Below, one piece after another: positions 1 through 6,316 of a DNA stretch of 6,667 nucleotides. The translations under genes were made by a program, and so were the position numbers. The DNA lies in assembly GCA_017383665.1 (NCBI GenBank), contig JAFNWA010000238.1, positions 1 to 6,667 on the forward strand. The letters are read 5' to 3'. Positions within the stretch are counted from its first letter, which is position 1, and each line of letters begins with the position of its first letter. The stretch comes from Bacteroidaceae bacterium. GTDB taxonomy: Bacteria; Bacteroidota; Bacteroidia; Bacteroidales; Bacteroidaceae. The notes beneath the pieces were generated by a model. That model did not search any database. It saw only the letters and a program-made list of their open reading frames with translations, and was not told the origin of the DNA.

Positions 1-1319
1 AGAATAACAATCCTATCGTCAGACAACTGTATGCCGATGTCTCATACAAATGGTTGAACTTGAGTGTGGGTGCTAAGGACCGTGTTGCAGAAATGCGTGA
101 TTTTGCCAGTATCGACAAAGTGAGTAAAAATCAGGTGTTGGGCTCTTTCCGGTCATTGGTATTCAATGGTTTGTGTGATTTGGGTACTGGAGGACTTGCA
201 TACAGTGGGAACAGTTCGCCAATTCCGCAAGTGCGCCTTGAAGTTCCCGAGTATGTAACAATAAAGGGTACAAAATCTCTTTTGCACTTGCGCGGACATA
301 TTTCATACGGAATTTTTCTTGATAGTAAATTCCAGGAGAATTTTACGGCTATAAATTCTTCTGCAAAATATAACAAATATGCTCTTTACCACAGCAAAGC
401 TTTTTTTATGAAGGTTGGTAATGAAGCAAAGTTTCCCCTTGAGGTTGAGGGTGGCCTTGAAATGCATTCTCAATTTGGTGGTGATGTCTATACTCATGCC
501 AAGGGCAAGTATTTGTCTATGCCAACCCGTTTCAAGGATTTCTTGAAAGCTTTTATCCCGACAGGTGGCGATGAACTGGTGCCGTTTACGGAACAGTCAA
601 ATATTACAGGTAACCAGGTCGGGAACTGGCATTTGGCTTTAACACTCCATACAAAGCCTGTTGATGTACAACTATATGGCGAACATATGTTCGAGGATTT
701 TTCTCAATTGTTCTTTATAGAATATCAGAATAATATCAATAACAAAAGGACATTTGTATATTATCCTTGGCGTGACATAATGATAGGCCTGTCTGTAAAG
801 AATAAGACCGGATATTTGGATTTCATATCAAACATACAGTATGAATATGTTTCGACCTATGACCAGAGCGGTGCCGGTTACAATGATCCAAGTGATTATT
901 TTGTAGAGCAGATGGATGGCCTTGATAACTATTACAACCATGCCATTTATAGTGGATGGCACTATTACGGAATGGCATTGGGCAATCCTTTGGTCTATTC
1001 CCCTTTGTATAATACAGATGGTAGTCTTGAATTCAAGGCTAATCGCATGCGTGCTCACCATTTTGGTATAAATGGTGCTTTGGGGCGTAAGAAGGAGTTC
1101 TTGTACAGGTTTATGTACACATATAGTGAGAACTGGGGAACCTATGTGAATCCTTTTTTTGAAAAGAAATATACAACTTCTCTATTGGCCGATTTTATTT
1201 ACGCTCCGAATGAGCGCCCATGGCTTTTGTCGGCTTCGATTGCATATGACCACAGTAACCTGATCGGTAATAATGTCGGTGTAATGCTCTCTTTTGTCAA
1301 GGTGGGATTTTTAAAATAA
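1..1319 (+). CDS. Capsule assembly Wzi family outer-membrane protein (5' end truncated by window)
   Basis: The open frame runs in from the left edge (first full codon at 3) and gives 438 visible residues, so the true start and signal peptide lie outside the window. The visible N-terminus, QLYADVSYKWLNLSVGAK, followed by a PIPQVRLEVPEY segment and a GHISYGIFLDSKFQ segment, is the pattern I know from Bacteroidetes members of the Capsule_assembly_Wzi family. The protein is rich in Tyr, Phe and Trp, has many alternating short strands typical of an outer-membrane beta-barrel, and ends in strand-like VGVMLSFVKVGFLK. E. coli Wzi is an outer-membrane lectin that helps anchor group 1 capsule; the same role here is inferred from family membership. 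Family members are a little under 500 residues, so probably only about 50 residues are missing. The lipoprotein gene begins 7 bp after the stop, pointing to co-transcription. An internal TTG at 54 is not the start, because the conserved family sequence begins before it. Confidence 0.87.
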   Translation, partial: NNNPIVRQLYADVSYKWLNLSVGAKDRVAEMRDFASIDKVSKNQVLGSFRSLVFNGLCDLGTGGLAYSGNSSPIPQVRLEVPEYVTIKGTKSLLHLRGHISYGIFLDSKFQENFTAINSSAKYNKYALYHSKAFFMKVGNEAKFPLEVEGGLEMHSQFGGDVYTHAKGKYLSMPTRFKDFLKAFIPTGGDELVPFTEQSNITGNQVGNWHLALTLHTKPVDVQLYGEHMFEDFSQLFFIEYQNNINNKRTFVYYPWRDIMIGLSVKNKTGYLDFISNIQYEYVSTYDQSGAGYNDPSDYFVEQMDGLDNYYNHAIYSGWHYYGMALGNPLVYSPLYNTDGSLEFKANRMRAHHFGINGALGRKKEFLYRFMYTYSENWGTYVNPFFEKKYTTSLLADFIYAPNERPWLLSASIAYDHSNLIGNNVGVMLSFVKVGFLK

Positions 1320-1326
1320 AGAATGT

Positions 1327-1743
1327 ATGCTGAGAAAAATATTTTATATCTGTTTGTTACTGTTCATTTGTTCATGTGAAAGGATTTTTATCAATGGAGA
1401 TCTCGATGGCATGTGGAGATTAAGGCGTGTTGAGAGTGATTCTCTACTGGAAACTCCTGACAGTATTTTTTATACATTCCAGCGCCATCTTGTCACAATA
1501 GGTATCTATTCCGAGACCGAACACCCCAAGAATTGGTATATGGGTTGTTTTGAGTATGATGGTGATAGTATAAGAATGAACAATTTTTATCGCTATCCGG
1601 GAACAGATGGCATACGCATCCCCTCTGAGTTAGGAAACCTCTACATCTATGATACCATAGCAAAGTTTAGAGTAGAACATTTGAACAACGATGTGCTAAT
1701 ACTTTCGTCATCTGATACCCAATATACATTTGACAAGTGGTAA
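1327..1743 (+). CDS. Small lipoprotein, lipocalin-like
   Basis: The 138-residue protein begins with a lipoprotein signal peptide: Lys/Arg at 3-4, a hydrophobic core (IFYICLLLFI), then a lipobox-like LFICSC with the likely lipidated cysteine at C17. Glu follows at the next position. The mature part starts with a GxW-type segment (GDLDGMWRLRRVES), continues with predicted beta strands (FYTFQRHLVTIGI, NWYMGCFEYDGDSIRM), and ends with alternating strands (FRVEHLNNDVLILSS, then TQYTFDKW). This matches the small lipocalin-like domain proteins common in Bacteroidales, although I am matching the pattern by eye. It lies 7 bp after the Wzi-family gene and 10 bp before a glycosyltransferase gene, so it is almost certainly in the same transcript. 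Anchoring in the outer membrane next to the Wzi-like protein is inferred, and its ligand or partner is unknown. C15 is an alternative but less likely lipidation site. Confidence 0.75.
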   Translation: MLRKIFYICLLLFICSCERIFINGDLDGMWRLRRVESDSLLETPDSIFYTFQRHLVTIGIYSETEHPKNWYMGCFEYDGDSIRMNNFYRYPGTDGIRIPSELGNLYIYDTIAKFRVEHLNNDVLILSSSDTQYTFDKW

Positions 1744-1753
1744 TTGTTTGAAT

Positions 1754-2581
1754 ATGGAAAAGGTCACTGTCCTTCTATCTACATATAATGGTGAAAAATA
1801 CCTTGCCGAACAGTTGGAGTCATTGGCAGCCCAACAAGGGGTAGAGGTTGAGTTGCTTGTGCGTGATGACGGCTCAAATGATGGAACCGCTTCAATTCTT
1901 AATGAGTGGCAGGATAAGGGTTTGTTGTCATGGTACAGAACTATTAACTTGGGCCCGGGAAAGAGTTTTATGGATCTTCTACAAACTGCCCAATCCGGCA
2001 GTTACTATGCATTCTGTGACCAGGATGATGTGTGGCTCTCCAATAAGTTGCAGATTACCATGGACAAGATGAAAGAGGTAGAACTCGCCAATCCGGGCAA
2101 GCCTGTAATTGTTCATACGGATATGAATGTCGTAGATGAGAAACTCAATGTTGTTCATGACTCCTTTTGGCGTTCTTCTGGTCTTCGCCCTGATATATTG
2201 CGTACATTCCCGTTTCTTTGTATATGCAACTGTGTCAATGGGTGTACAATAGTTATGAACAATGCAGCCCGCGAACTTATACTTGATAAGTATGTAGAGC
2301 ACGATGTGATTATACATGATGTCATATCGGCACTTACAGTTGCCTATCATGGTGGTATCATTGACTATGTTGATATTCCGACAGTGCTCTACCGCCAACA
2401 CTCGTCCAATGTGGTGGGGGCTATGTCATACAGCAAGTGGAGTGCGATAAAAAACAGGATCTCTAATATCGGTAGTGTGATAAGGAAGAACATCATATTG
2501 TTCAAAGATGTGAATAAAATAGGCAGGATAAGTGTGTGCTCTTATCTTTACCATAAAGTAAAATATATGTTGATGAGATAG
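1754..2581 (+). CDS. Glycosyltransferase family 2 (rhamnosyltransferase-like subgroup)
   Basis: The start is set at ATG 1754, giving 275 residues from MEKVTVLLSTYNGEKYL, the canonical first strand of a GT-A fold GT2 enzyme. An in-frame TTG at 1730 would add eight residues unrelated to the fold and overlap the lipoprotein gene. The nucleotide-sugar site is visible as R37-DDGS (38-41) followed by NDGT. The metal-binding region is CDQDDVW (88-94), and YRQHSSN near 213-219 is a late motif of the same subgroup. The CDQDDVW plus YRQH combination is typical of GT2 enzymes annotated as RfbF/rhamnosyltransferase-like. The sugar donor cannot be read from sequence. The enzyme has no convincing transmembrane helix, and a basic C-terminal tail (about 229-275) may bind the inner membrane. 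It probably adds one sugar to the lipid-linked repeat unit on the cytoplasmic face. The next gene starts 2 bp after the stop, so translation may be coupled. Confidence 0.9.
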   Translation: MEKVTVLLSTYNGEKYLAEQLESLAAQQGVEVELLVRDDGSNDGTASILNEWQDKGLLSWYRTINLGPGKSFMDLLQTAQSGSYYAFCDQDDVWLSNKLQITMDKMKEVELANPGKPVIVHTDMNVVDEKLNVVHDSFWRSSGLRPDILRTFPFLCICNCVNGCTIVMNNAARELILDKYVEHDVIIHDVISALTVAYHGGIIDYVDIPTVLYRQHSSNVVGAMSYSKWSAIKNRISNIGSVIRKNIILFKDVNKIGRISVCSYLYHKVKYMLMR

Positions 2582-2583
2582 AA

Positions 2584-3372
2584 ATGCAACCGAAGATTTC
2601 AATAATAACAATAACCTTCAATAGTGAAAATACTGTTGAGGAGACAATAAAGAGTGTGATTGCCCAAGAATACCCTAATCTGGAGTATATCATAATTGAT
2701 GGTGCTTCAACAGACGGAACACTTGAGGTCGTGAATCGGTATCGTGACAAGATTGCGAAGATAGTTTCAGAACCGGACAAGGGCATCAGCGATGCCTTCA
2801 ATAAGGGAATAAAGCATGCGACCGGAGAAATAGTCGGAATAATAAACTCAGACGACATCCTTCTTCCGGGTGCGTTGCAGGCTGTGGCTGATGCATACGA
2901 GGAGGGTATTGGGGTTTATCGTGGAAATATCTTTATTTGGGACAGTAAAAGCGATACCAGAATCCAGGCTTGCCCATCCATGAAATTCCCGTTGCACACA
3001 TACAAGAAACGTATTGTGTGTCATCAGGGAACTTTTGTGGCCAAGTCTGCTTATGAAAAATATGGTGCGTTCAAGACACACTTCAGGTTCATGATGGATG
3101 TTGACCTACTCATACGCTTATATGAGGCAGGTGTAAAGTTCAAATACATCCCTACGGAGCTCGCCATGTTCCGTTTAGGTGGTGTCACCAGCAGTTCTTT
3201 TCTCAAGAAGACCGGTGAATTGGAGAGGCTATTCCGTGAAAATGGTGCAGGCTGGCTCTATGCAAAAAGCCATGTTATACTCTTTACTATAACAAATTCT
3301 ATCCTGACCGTGTTGCGTTCATTGGGACTTGGAGTTATCATCAAAAAAATAAAGTTTCGCCTTTGCCGTTGA
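2584..3372 (+). CDS. Glycosyltransferase family 2 (WfgS-like subgroup)
   Basis: This is a 262-residue GT-A fold enzyme of a different GT2 subgroup from its upstream neighbour. The N-terminal strand is ISIITITFNSENTVEETIKS. The nucleotide-binding motif is DGASTDGT (39-46), then SEPDKGISDAFNKG (62-75) and the metal-site motif NSDD (88-91). The order DGxSTDGT, EPDxGISDAFNKG, NSDD is characteristic of the WfgS-like group of O-antigen and capsule transferases. Later conserved pieces are CHQGTF (H147-Q148) and MMDVDLLIRL (D172, D174), likely acceptor and catalytic-base regions. A hydrophobic stretch near 229-255 (HVILFTITNSILTVL, then LGLGVIIKKI) may associate with the membrane. The gene starts 2 bp after the upstream stop and has no room for its own promoter. 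Donor and linkage are unknown. Confidence 0.9.
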   Translation: MQPKISIITITFNSENTVEETIKSVIAQEYPNLEYIIIDGASTDGTLEVVNRYRDKIAKIVSEPDKGISDAFNKGIKHATGEIVGIINSDDILLPGALQAVADAYEEGIGVYRGNIFIWDSKSDTRIQACPSMKFPLHTYKKRIVCHQGTFVAKSAYEKYGAFKTHFRFMMDVDLLIRLYEAGVKFKYIPTELAMFRLGGVTSSSFLKKTGELERLFRENGAGWLYAKSHVILFTITNSILTVLRSLGLGVIIKKIKFRLCR

Positions 3373-3387
3373 AAAATAACTATAAAT

Positions 3388-3420
3388 CTTGGAGTAGAAC
3401 TGTTTTTTGTCGTATATTTG
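3388..3420 (+). promoter_or_regulatory. Candidate Bacteroidetes-type promoter for the GT4 gene
   Basis: The 89-bp gap between the second GT2 gene and the GT4 gene contains TATATTTG at 3413-3420, an exact match to the -7 consensus TAnnTTTG. A CTTG at 3388-3391 is a three-of-four match to the -33 TTTG box, with a 21-bp spacer. Transcription would start around 3427, giving a leader of about 35 nt. The other gaps in this gene cluster are 2-10 bp, so this is the only internal place where a promoter fits. Its activity is inferred from the motif only. Confidence 0.5.
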
Positions 3421-3461
3421 GGTGTAAAGATTGTTTTTGAGCTTGTTACTGTCAAGCCTTG

Positions 3462-4520
3462 ATGAAAATGCGTGTATTACAAGTCATAACCATGTGTGAG
3501 TTGGGCGGCGCCCAAACTGTTGTCGCAAATATTGCAAACAATATTTGCGGCAATCATGATGTCATTGTCGCTTCTGGTGAGGGCGATGGCAAGATGTGGA
3601 ATATGCTTGACGCCAAGGTGCAGCGTGTGCATTGCAGGCACTTGAAAAGGAATATATCGCTTTTAAACGATATACGCGCATGGTATGAACTCCGTAAATT
3701 GTACAAAAAATACAAACCGGATGTAATTCATCTTCATTCATCCAAGGCCGGCGTCTTGGGCCGTTTGGCTTTCCCGTCGAAAAAGATTGTCTATACCGTC
3801 CACGGTTTTGACACAGTGCGCCTTGCGAACCGCAAATTCCTGTTCCTGGAAAAGATGATGCAGAGGTGTTGCAGAGCGATAGTCGCTGTGAGTGAATACG
3901 ACAGGCGTAACCTAATTGCCGAAAATATAAAGAAGAATGTCTCCACCGTGTACAATGGCACATTGCCATCGGAAGTTACAGAAGGCCTTTCGTTCGGTAT
4001 CCCGTCAAAATACAAAAAGACAATCCTGTGTATTGCAAGAGTGTCATATCCAAAGAACAGCGTTCTTTTTATGGAGGTTGCCAAGCTGTTGCCGGAGTAT
4101 GCCTTTGTTTGGATTGGAAATAAGGAACCTGTTGAGGGGGCTCCCACGAATACATTCTTCCTGGGTAACATTCCCAACGCTGCCATGTATTGTTCTTTGG
4201 CTGATGTGTTCATGTTGCCATCTGACTATGAGGGGCTGCCAATCGTTATCATTGAGGCTATGAGCTATGGCAAACCCATTGTGGCTTCAAATGTGGGAGG
4301 TATCGGCGAATTGGTACATAATGATGTCAATGGCTTTACTCTAGAGAACAAGGCCGCTCTCTTTGCCGATAAAATAAATCATATACTTGAGGATCACAAA
4401 GTCTATGACCGTATGTCCAAAGCATCGAAGAGTATGTACGATAAGGACTTTACCATGGAAAAAATGGTAGGAGAGTACAGAAAGGTATATAATGCCATTC
4501 TTGGCAAGGAGTGCTTCTGA
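3462..4520 (+). CDS. Glycosyltransferase family 4 (GT-B fold)
   Basis: The start is set at ATG 3462 (352 residues); ATG 3468 is also possible, and an in-frame TTG at 3459 adds only one residue. The N-terminal Rossmann half shows MRVLQVITMCELGGAQTVV, with the GGAQ glycine loop at 15-18, then HLHSSKAGVLGRLAF, YTVHGFD and AIVAVSEYDRRNL, an order typical of GT4. The C-terminal half has the donor-phosphate pair R193 and K198 (ARVSYPKN) and the EX7E motif, E257 and E265 in YEGLPIVIIEAM, followed by GKPIVASNVGGIGELV. All expected GT4 catalytic-site elements are present, so the enzyme looks intact and retaining. No transmembrane helix is visible. It probably adds a sugar to the lipid-linked repeat unit in the cytoplasm. 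It is the last gene of the polysaccharide cluster in this window and converges on a thioesterase gene 45 bp away. The 45-bp gap holds no convincing terminator. Confidence 0.92.
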   Translation: MKMRVLQVITMCELGGAQTVVANIANNICGNHDVIVASGEGDGKMWNMLDAKVQRVHCRHLKRNISLLNDIRAWYELRKLYKKYKPDVIHLHSSKAGVLGRLAFPSKKIVYTVHGFDTVRLANRKFLFLEKMMQRCCRAIVAVSEYDRRNLIAENIKKNVSTVYNGTLPSEVTEGLSFGIPSKYKKTILCIARVSYPKNSVLFMEVAKLLPEYAFVWIGNKEPVEGAPTNTFFLGNIPNAAMYCSLADVFMLPSDYEGLPIVIIEAMSYGKPIVASNVGGIGELVHNDVNGFTLENKAALFADKINHILEDHKVYDRMSKASKSMYDKDFTMEKMVGEYRKVYNAILGKECF

Positions 4521-4565
4521 AAAAACGCGATGTTACGAAAAAAACTATAATTTTATTATTGTTAT

Positions 4566-5042
4566 CTATTCCTCCACCTCGCAACCGTTGAACATGAAAT
4601 CCTTCTCGGCTACATCCTTTGGGAATGTGTAGTAGGTCATCTCGGCACTTGAGCGCACTTCACCGTCATATCTGATTTCGGCTTCGATAAAGACAAACAT
4701 ACGCTTAACCTCCTTGACGCGGCCGCGTATCTCAATTTTAATCTCTTTGCCGGTTGGTATCGGCTTTTTGTATTTGATGCTGAGGTTTGTTGTCATACCC
4801 GATGTCTGGAACTTGCGGGCAATTATCCAACCGCCAATCTCGTCGAGCAGTGTTGCCTGTATTCCACCGTGCAAAGTGTCGAGCCATCCTTGATAATTGC
4901 TTCCCGGAGTCCAAATTGATACAATGTCATCTCCATCCTCATAAAACTCCATCTTCAAACCATAAGGATTTGTCGGTGCACATGCAAAACAGTTGTAACC
5001 TTTATCTGTAAGTCCGGCCCAAGGGTTTATAATCTTCTTCAT
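4566..5042 (-). CDS. PaaI family hotdog-fold thioesterase
   Basis: The 158-residue protein has one hotdog domain. Its N-terminal motif, NCFACAPTNPYGLKMEF (17-33), matches the CxxCGPxNPxGL signature of many PaaI/THEM4-type thioesterases, with Ala at 22 where Gly is usual. The active-site region is LHGGIQATLLDEIGGW (57-72): HGG at 58-60 on the central-helix entry and acidic D67/E68 on the helix. Strands TTNLSIKYKKPIP and FVFIEAEIRYDG complete the fold. The expected reaction is hydrolysis of acyl-CoA thioesters in the cytoplasm; the acyl substrate cannot be deduced. The ATG at 5042 fits the family length and is preceded by a promoter-like motif. It converges on the GT4 gene and diverges from the TraB/GumN gene, so it is probably monocistronic and unrelated to polysaccharide synthesis. 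Confidence 0.9.
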   Translation of the reverse strand: MKKIINPWAGLTDKGYNCFACAPTNPYGLKMEFYEDGDDIVSIWTPGSNYQGWLDTLHGGIQATLLDEIGGWIIARKFQTSGMTTNLSIKYKKPIPTGKEIKIEIRGRVKEVKRMFVFIEAEIRYDGEVRSSAEMTYYTFPKDVAEKDFMFNGCEVEE

Positions 5043-5065
5043 AAATCTGTTTTTATACTTTAGGG

Positions 5066-5100
5066 CAAAGTTAACTCAGTTTCAGTTATTCCGTGTCAAT
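5066..5100 (-). promoter_or_regulatory. Candidate promoter for the thioesterase gene
   Basis: On the minus strand, positions 5073-5066 read TAACTTTG, an exact TAnnTTTG -7 box. A possible -33 element ATTG lies at 5100-5097, with a spacer of 23 bp, slightly longer than the usual 19-21. The predicted transcript would begin near 5060 and have a leader of under 20 nt before the ATG at 5042. Short leaders are common in this phylum. The -33 part is the weak half of the call. Confidence 0.5.
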
Positions 5101-5112
5101 TTTGCCTTTATT

Positions 5113-5131
5113 TTAGAAGCTGTTTAAATTT
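5113..5131 (+). repeat. Left terminal inverted repeat (19 bp)
   Basis: TTAGAAGCTGTTTAAATTT is the exact reverse complement of 5287-5305. The next base outwards (T5112 against G5306) does not match, which sets the outer limit. Confidence 0.9.
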
Positions 5132-5164
5132 CTAAAAAATATTTTCTTATAGCAGTTTGTCATT

Positions 5165-5283
5165 TCGCCGTTTTTTTATATTCAAAAATGTCTGTTTCTT
5201 TCTTTTTCGCAGTTACATAGCCCGCTATGTGCCCTTGAAAAATAAATAAACATCCAATTTTTGCTCTATAAAAAACTTGGCGA
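5165..5283. repeat. Internal foldback with central palindrome
   Basis: A long imperfect hairpin centred at 5222/5223. The apex is ACATAGCCCGCTATGT (5215-5230), a perfect 7-bp stem around CC. Opposing bases stay in register without gaps from 5171 to 5274. By hand count about 36 of 52 opposed pairs are Watson-Crick plus three G-T, including TTTTT/AAAAA blocks. After a small offset, CGCC at 5166-5169 faces GGCG at 5279-5282. Its centre is about 13 bp from the centre of the outer inverted repeats, so the two structures compete. It could be the core of the MITE or encode a structured RNA; the sequence does not decide. Confidence 0.6.
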
Positions 5284-5286
5284 TAT

Positions 5287-5305
5287 AAATTTAAACAGCT
5301 TCTAA
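5287..5305 (-). repeat. Right terminal inverted repeat (19 bp)
   Basis: AAATTTAAACAGCTTCTAA is the exact reverse complement of the left repeat at 5113-5131. It ends 94 bp before the ATG of the TraB/GumN gene. Confidence 0.9.
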
Positions 5306-5358
5306 GTTTTCTTAATATTTGCAATCTTCTTTTGAACACATTTCTTCCTGCTTTTTAT

Positions 5359-5366
5359 TACCTTCG
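5359..5366 (+). promoter_or_regulatory. Candidate -7 box for the TraB/GumN gene
   Basis: TACCTTCG differs by one base from TAnnTTTG and is followed by GCGCACTG, a context often seen at Bacteroidales start sites. The nearest TTTG upstream is at 5331-5334, a 24-bp spacer that is too long for a confident -33 box. Transcription would begin near 5373, with a leader of about 26 nt. The whole motif lies outside the palindromic element. Confidence 0.4.
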
Positions 5367-5398
5367 CGCACTGATAAAATAAATGTAAGATAATATTC

Positions 5399-6304
5399 AT
5401 GAAAAGAACCCTTTTTTCACTCTTGTTGCTGTTTGCATCAATTGTTTCCGGCAATGCACAACTCTTGTACAAGATTTCAAAAAACAGTCTTGAAAAGCCA
5501 TCGTACATAATAGGCACATATCATATGGCTCCGGCTTCGTTTGTCGATTCCATCCCCGGTGCTATAGGGGCGCTTAATGCTGTCGATGTGGTTTGCGGTG
5601 AGGTTGTTATGAGTGAAATGACCAGTAAAGAAAATGTGAAGAAGGTCAAGGCTGCTATGCTTTTACCAGACGGCAAGTCTTTGGTCGATGTGCTCACAGC
5701 CGAAGAAATGCAGCGTTTGAATGATTATATGAGCGAGATTATTGGTATGAACCTTGATAACCCCATTCTCAAGAGTCAAATGGGGAAGATGACACCAATG
5801 GCTATCTCGACACAGCTGCAACTTGTCCAATACATGCAGAACACTCCCAAGTTCAATCCATTGAAACTTATCGACGATTATTTCCAGAAGGCTGCAAAGA
5901 AAGCCGGCAAGAAAATTGCAGGTCTCGAAACCGTGGATTATCAGATAGAGACATTGTACAAAGGGACTACCATTGAAAGACAAAAGGAACAACTCTTTTG
6001 CATGGTTGATAACAGTGAATACTATTCAATGCAAATGAAAGAACTTGCAGCAGCCTATTTTGCCCAGGATATGCAGAAACTTTGGGATTTGACACAAGAG
6101 AAACTTGGAACCTCTTGCGACAGTACCCCTGAGGAGGAGATGGCTCTAATCTACAACCGTAATGCAGCGTGGGCAGAGATGATGCCGGCGATGATGAGCA
6201 AGGCTCCTACATTGTTTGTTGTTGGTGCTGCCCACCTGCCTGGTGAAAAAGGTGTGCTTGAACTTTTGAAGGCAAAAGGATATACAGTAGAAGCCGTCAA
6301 ATGA
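5399..6304 (+). CDS. TraB/GumN family protein, secreted
   Basis: The 301-residue protein starts with a signal peptide (MKRTLFSLLLLFASIVSGNA) with likely cleavage after A20, before QLLYK. The rest fits the TraB/GumN family (COG3735-like). The N-terminal GxxH motif is GTYH (39-42) in SYIIGTYHMAPASF; a conserved glutamate follows at E68 (VVCGEV); the C-terminal GxxH motif is GAAH (276-279) in FVVGAAHLPGEKGVLELLKAKGY. These two GxxH motifs and the Glu are the proposed metal/catalytic residues shared with the Tiki proteases, and all are present, so the protein looks intact. No lipobox cysteine and no other transmembrane helix are visible, so a periplasmic location is likely. Its substrate is unknown; the name GumN comes from a xanthan cluster, but members are mostly not tied to polysaccharide synthesis. 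It is transcribed away from the thioesterase gene, probably alone, and is followed by a strong terminator. Confidence 0.9.
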   Translation: MKRTLFSLLLLFASIVSGNAQLLYKISKNSLEKPSYIIGTYHMAPASFVDSIPGAIGALNAVDVVCGEVVMSEMTSKENVKKVKAAMLLPDGKSLVDVLTAEEMQRLNDYMSEIIGMNLDNPILKSQMGKMTPMAISTQLQLVQYMQNTPKFNPLKLIDDYFQKAAKKAGKKIAGLETVDYQIETLYKGTTIERQKEQLFCMVDNSEYYSMQMKELAAAYFAQDMQKLWDLTQEKLGTSCDSTPEEEMALIYNRNAAWAEMMPAMMSKAPTLFVVGAAHLPGEKGVLELLKAKGYTVEAVK

Positions 6305-6316
6305 TTTTTTTATAAT

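Larger units (their letters stand above)
5113..5305. mobile_element. Putative MITE-like palindromic element (193 bp, no coding capacity)
   Basis: The element is bounded by perfect 19-bp inverted repeats, TTAGAAGCTGTTTAAATTT at 5113-5131 and its exact reverse complement at 5287-5305. Imperfect symmetry continues inwards: CTTATAG at 5146-5152 mirrors CTATAAG-like sequence at 5266-5271, with the arms aligning without gaps over about 40 bp. It holds no gene. Each end includes a TA (5114-5115 and 5303-5304). If these are target duplications, the inverted repeats are GAAGCTGTTTAAATTT and the insertion would be of the TA-duplicating type seen with IS630/Tc1-mariner transposases. That assignment is inferred, and I do not recognise the family. 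The element sits neatly between two divergent promoters. A short invertible segment is the main alternative; such segments in Bacteroides capsule loci have similar dimensions, but no exact promoter motif is visible inside this one. Confidence 0.6.

Noticed and set aside
54..56. TTG as start of the Wzi-family gene
   Set aside because: The conserved family sequence continues upstream in frame to the window edge, so the gene is truncated rather than starting here.
1730..1753. TTG start extending the first GT2 enzyme by eight residues
   Set aside because: The extension overlaps the lipoprotein gene and precedes the canonical first strand, which begins right after ATG 1754.
3562..4213. Two overlapping antisense open frames of 135-140 codons inside the GT4 gene
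   Set aside because: They lie opposite a well-supported GT4 enzyme, show no recognisable domain and have low-complexity shadow-like composition.
4547..4559. ATAAT/ATTAT hairpin between the GT4 and thioesterase genes as a terminator
   Set aside because: The stem is five A-T pairs only, without GC content; too weak to call.
5113..5305. Intrinsic terminator for the flanking genes
   Set aside because: Both neighbouring genes are transcribed away from this region, so a terminator is not expected, and the symmetry is far longer than needed.
5318..5334. ATTTG and TTTG motifs as a promoter just right of the element
   Set aside because: The -7-like version has a mismatch in its TA and no partner box at acceptable spacing; the TACCTTCG box at 5359 fits the gene better.
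5302..5517. Minus-strand 71-codon open frame starting in the TraB/GumN gene
   Set aside because: It covers the signal-peptide region of a confident gene and the AT-rich gap, and has no family features.
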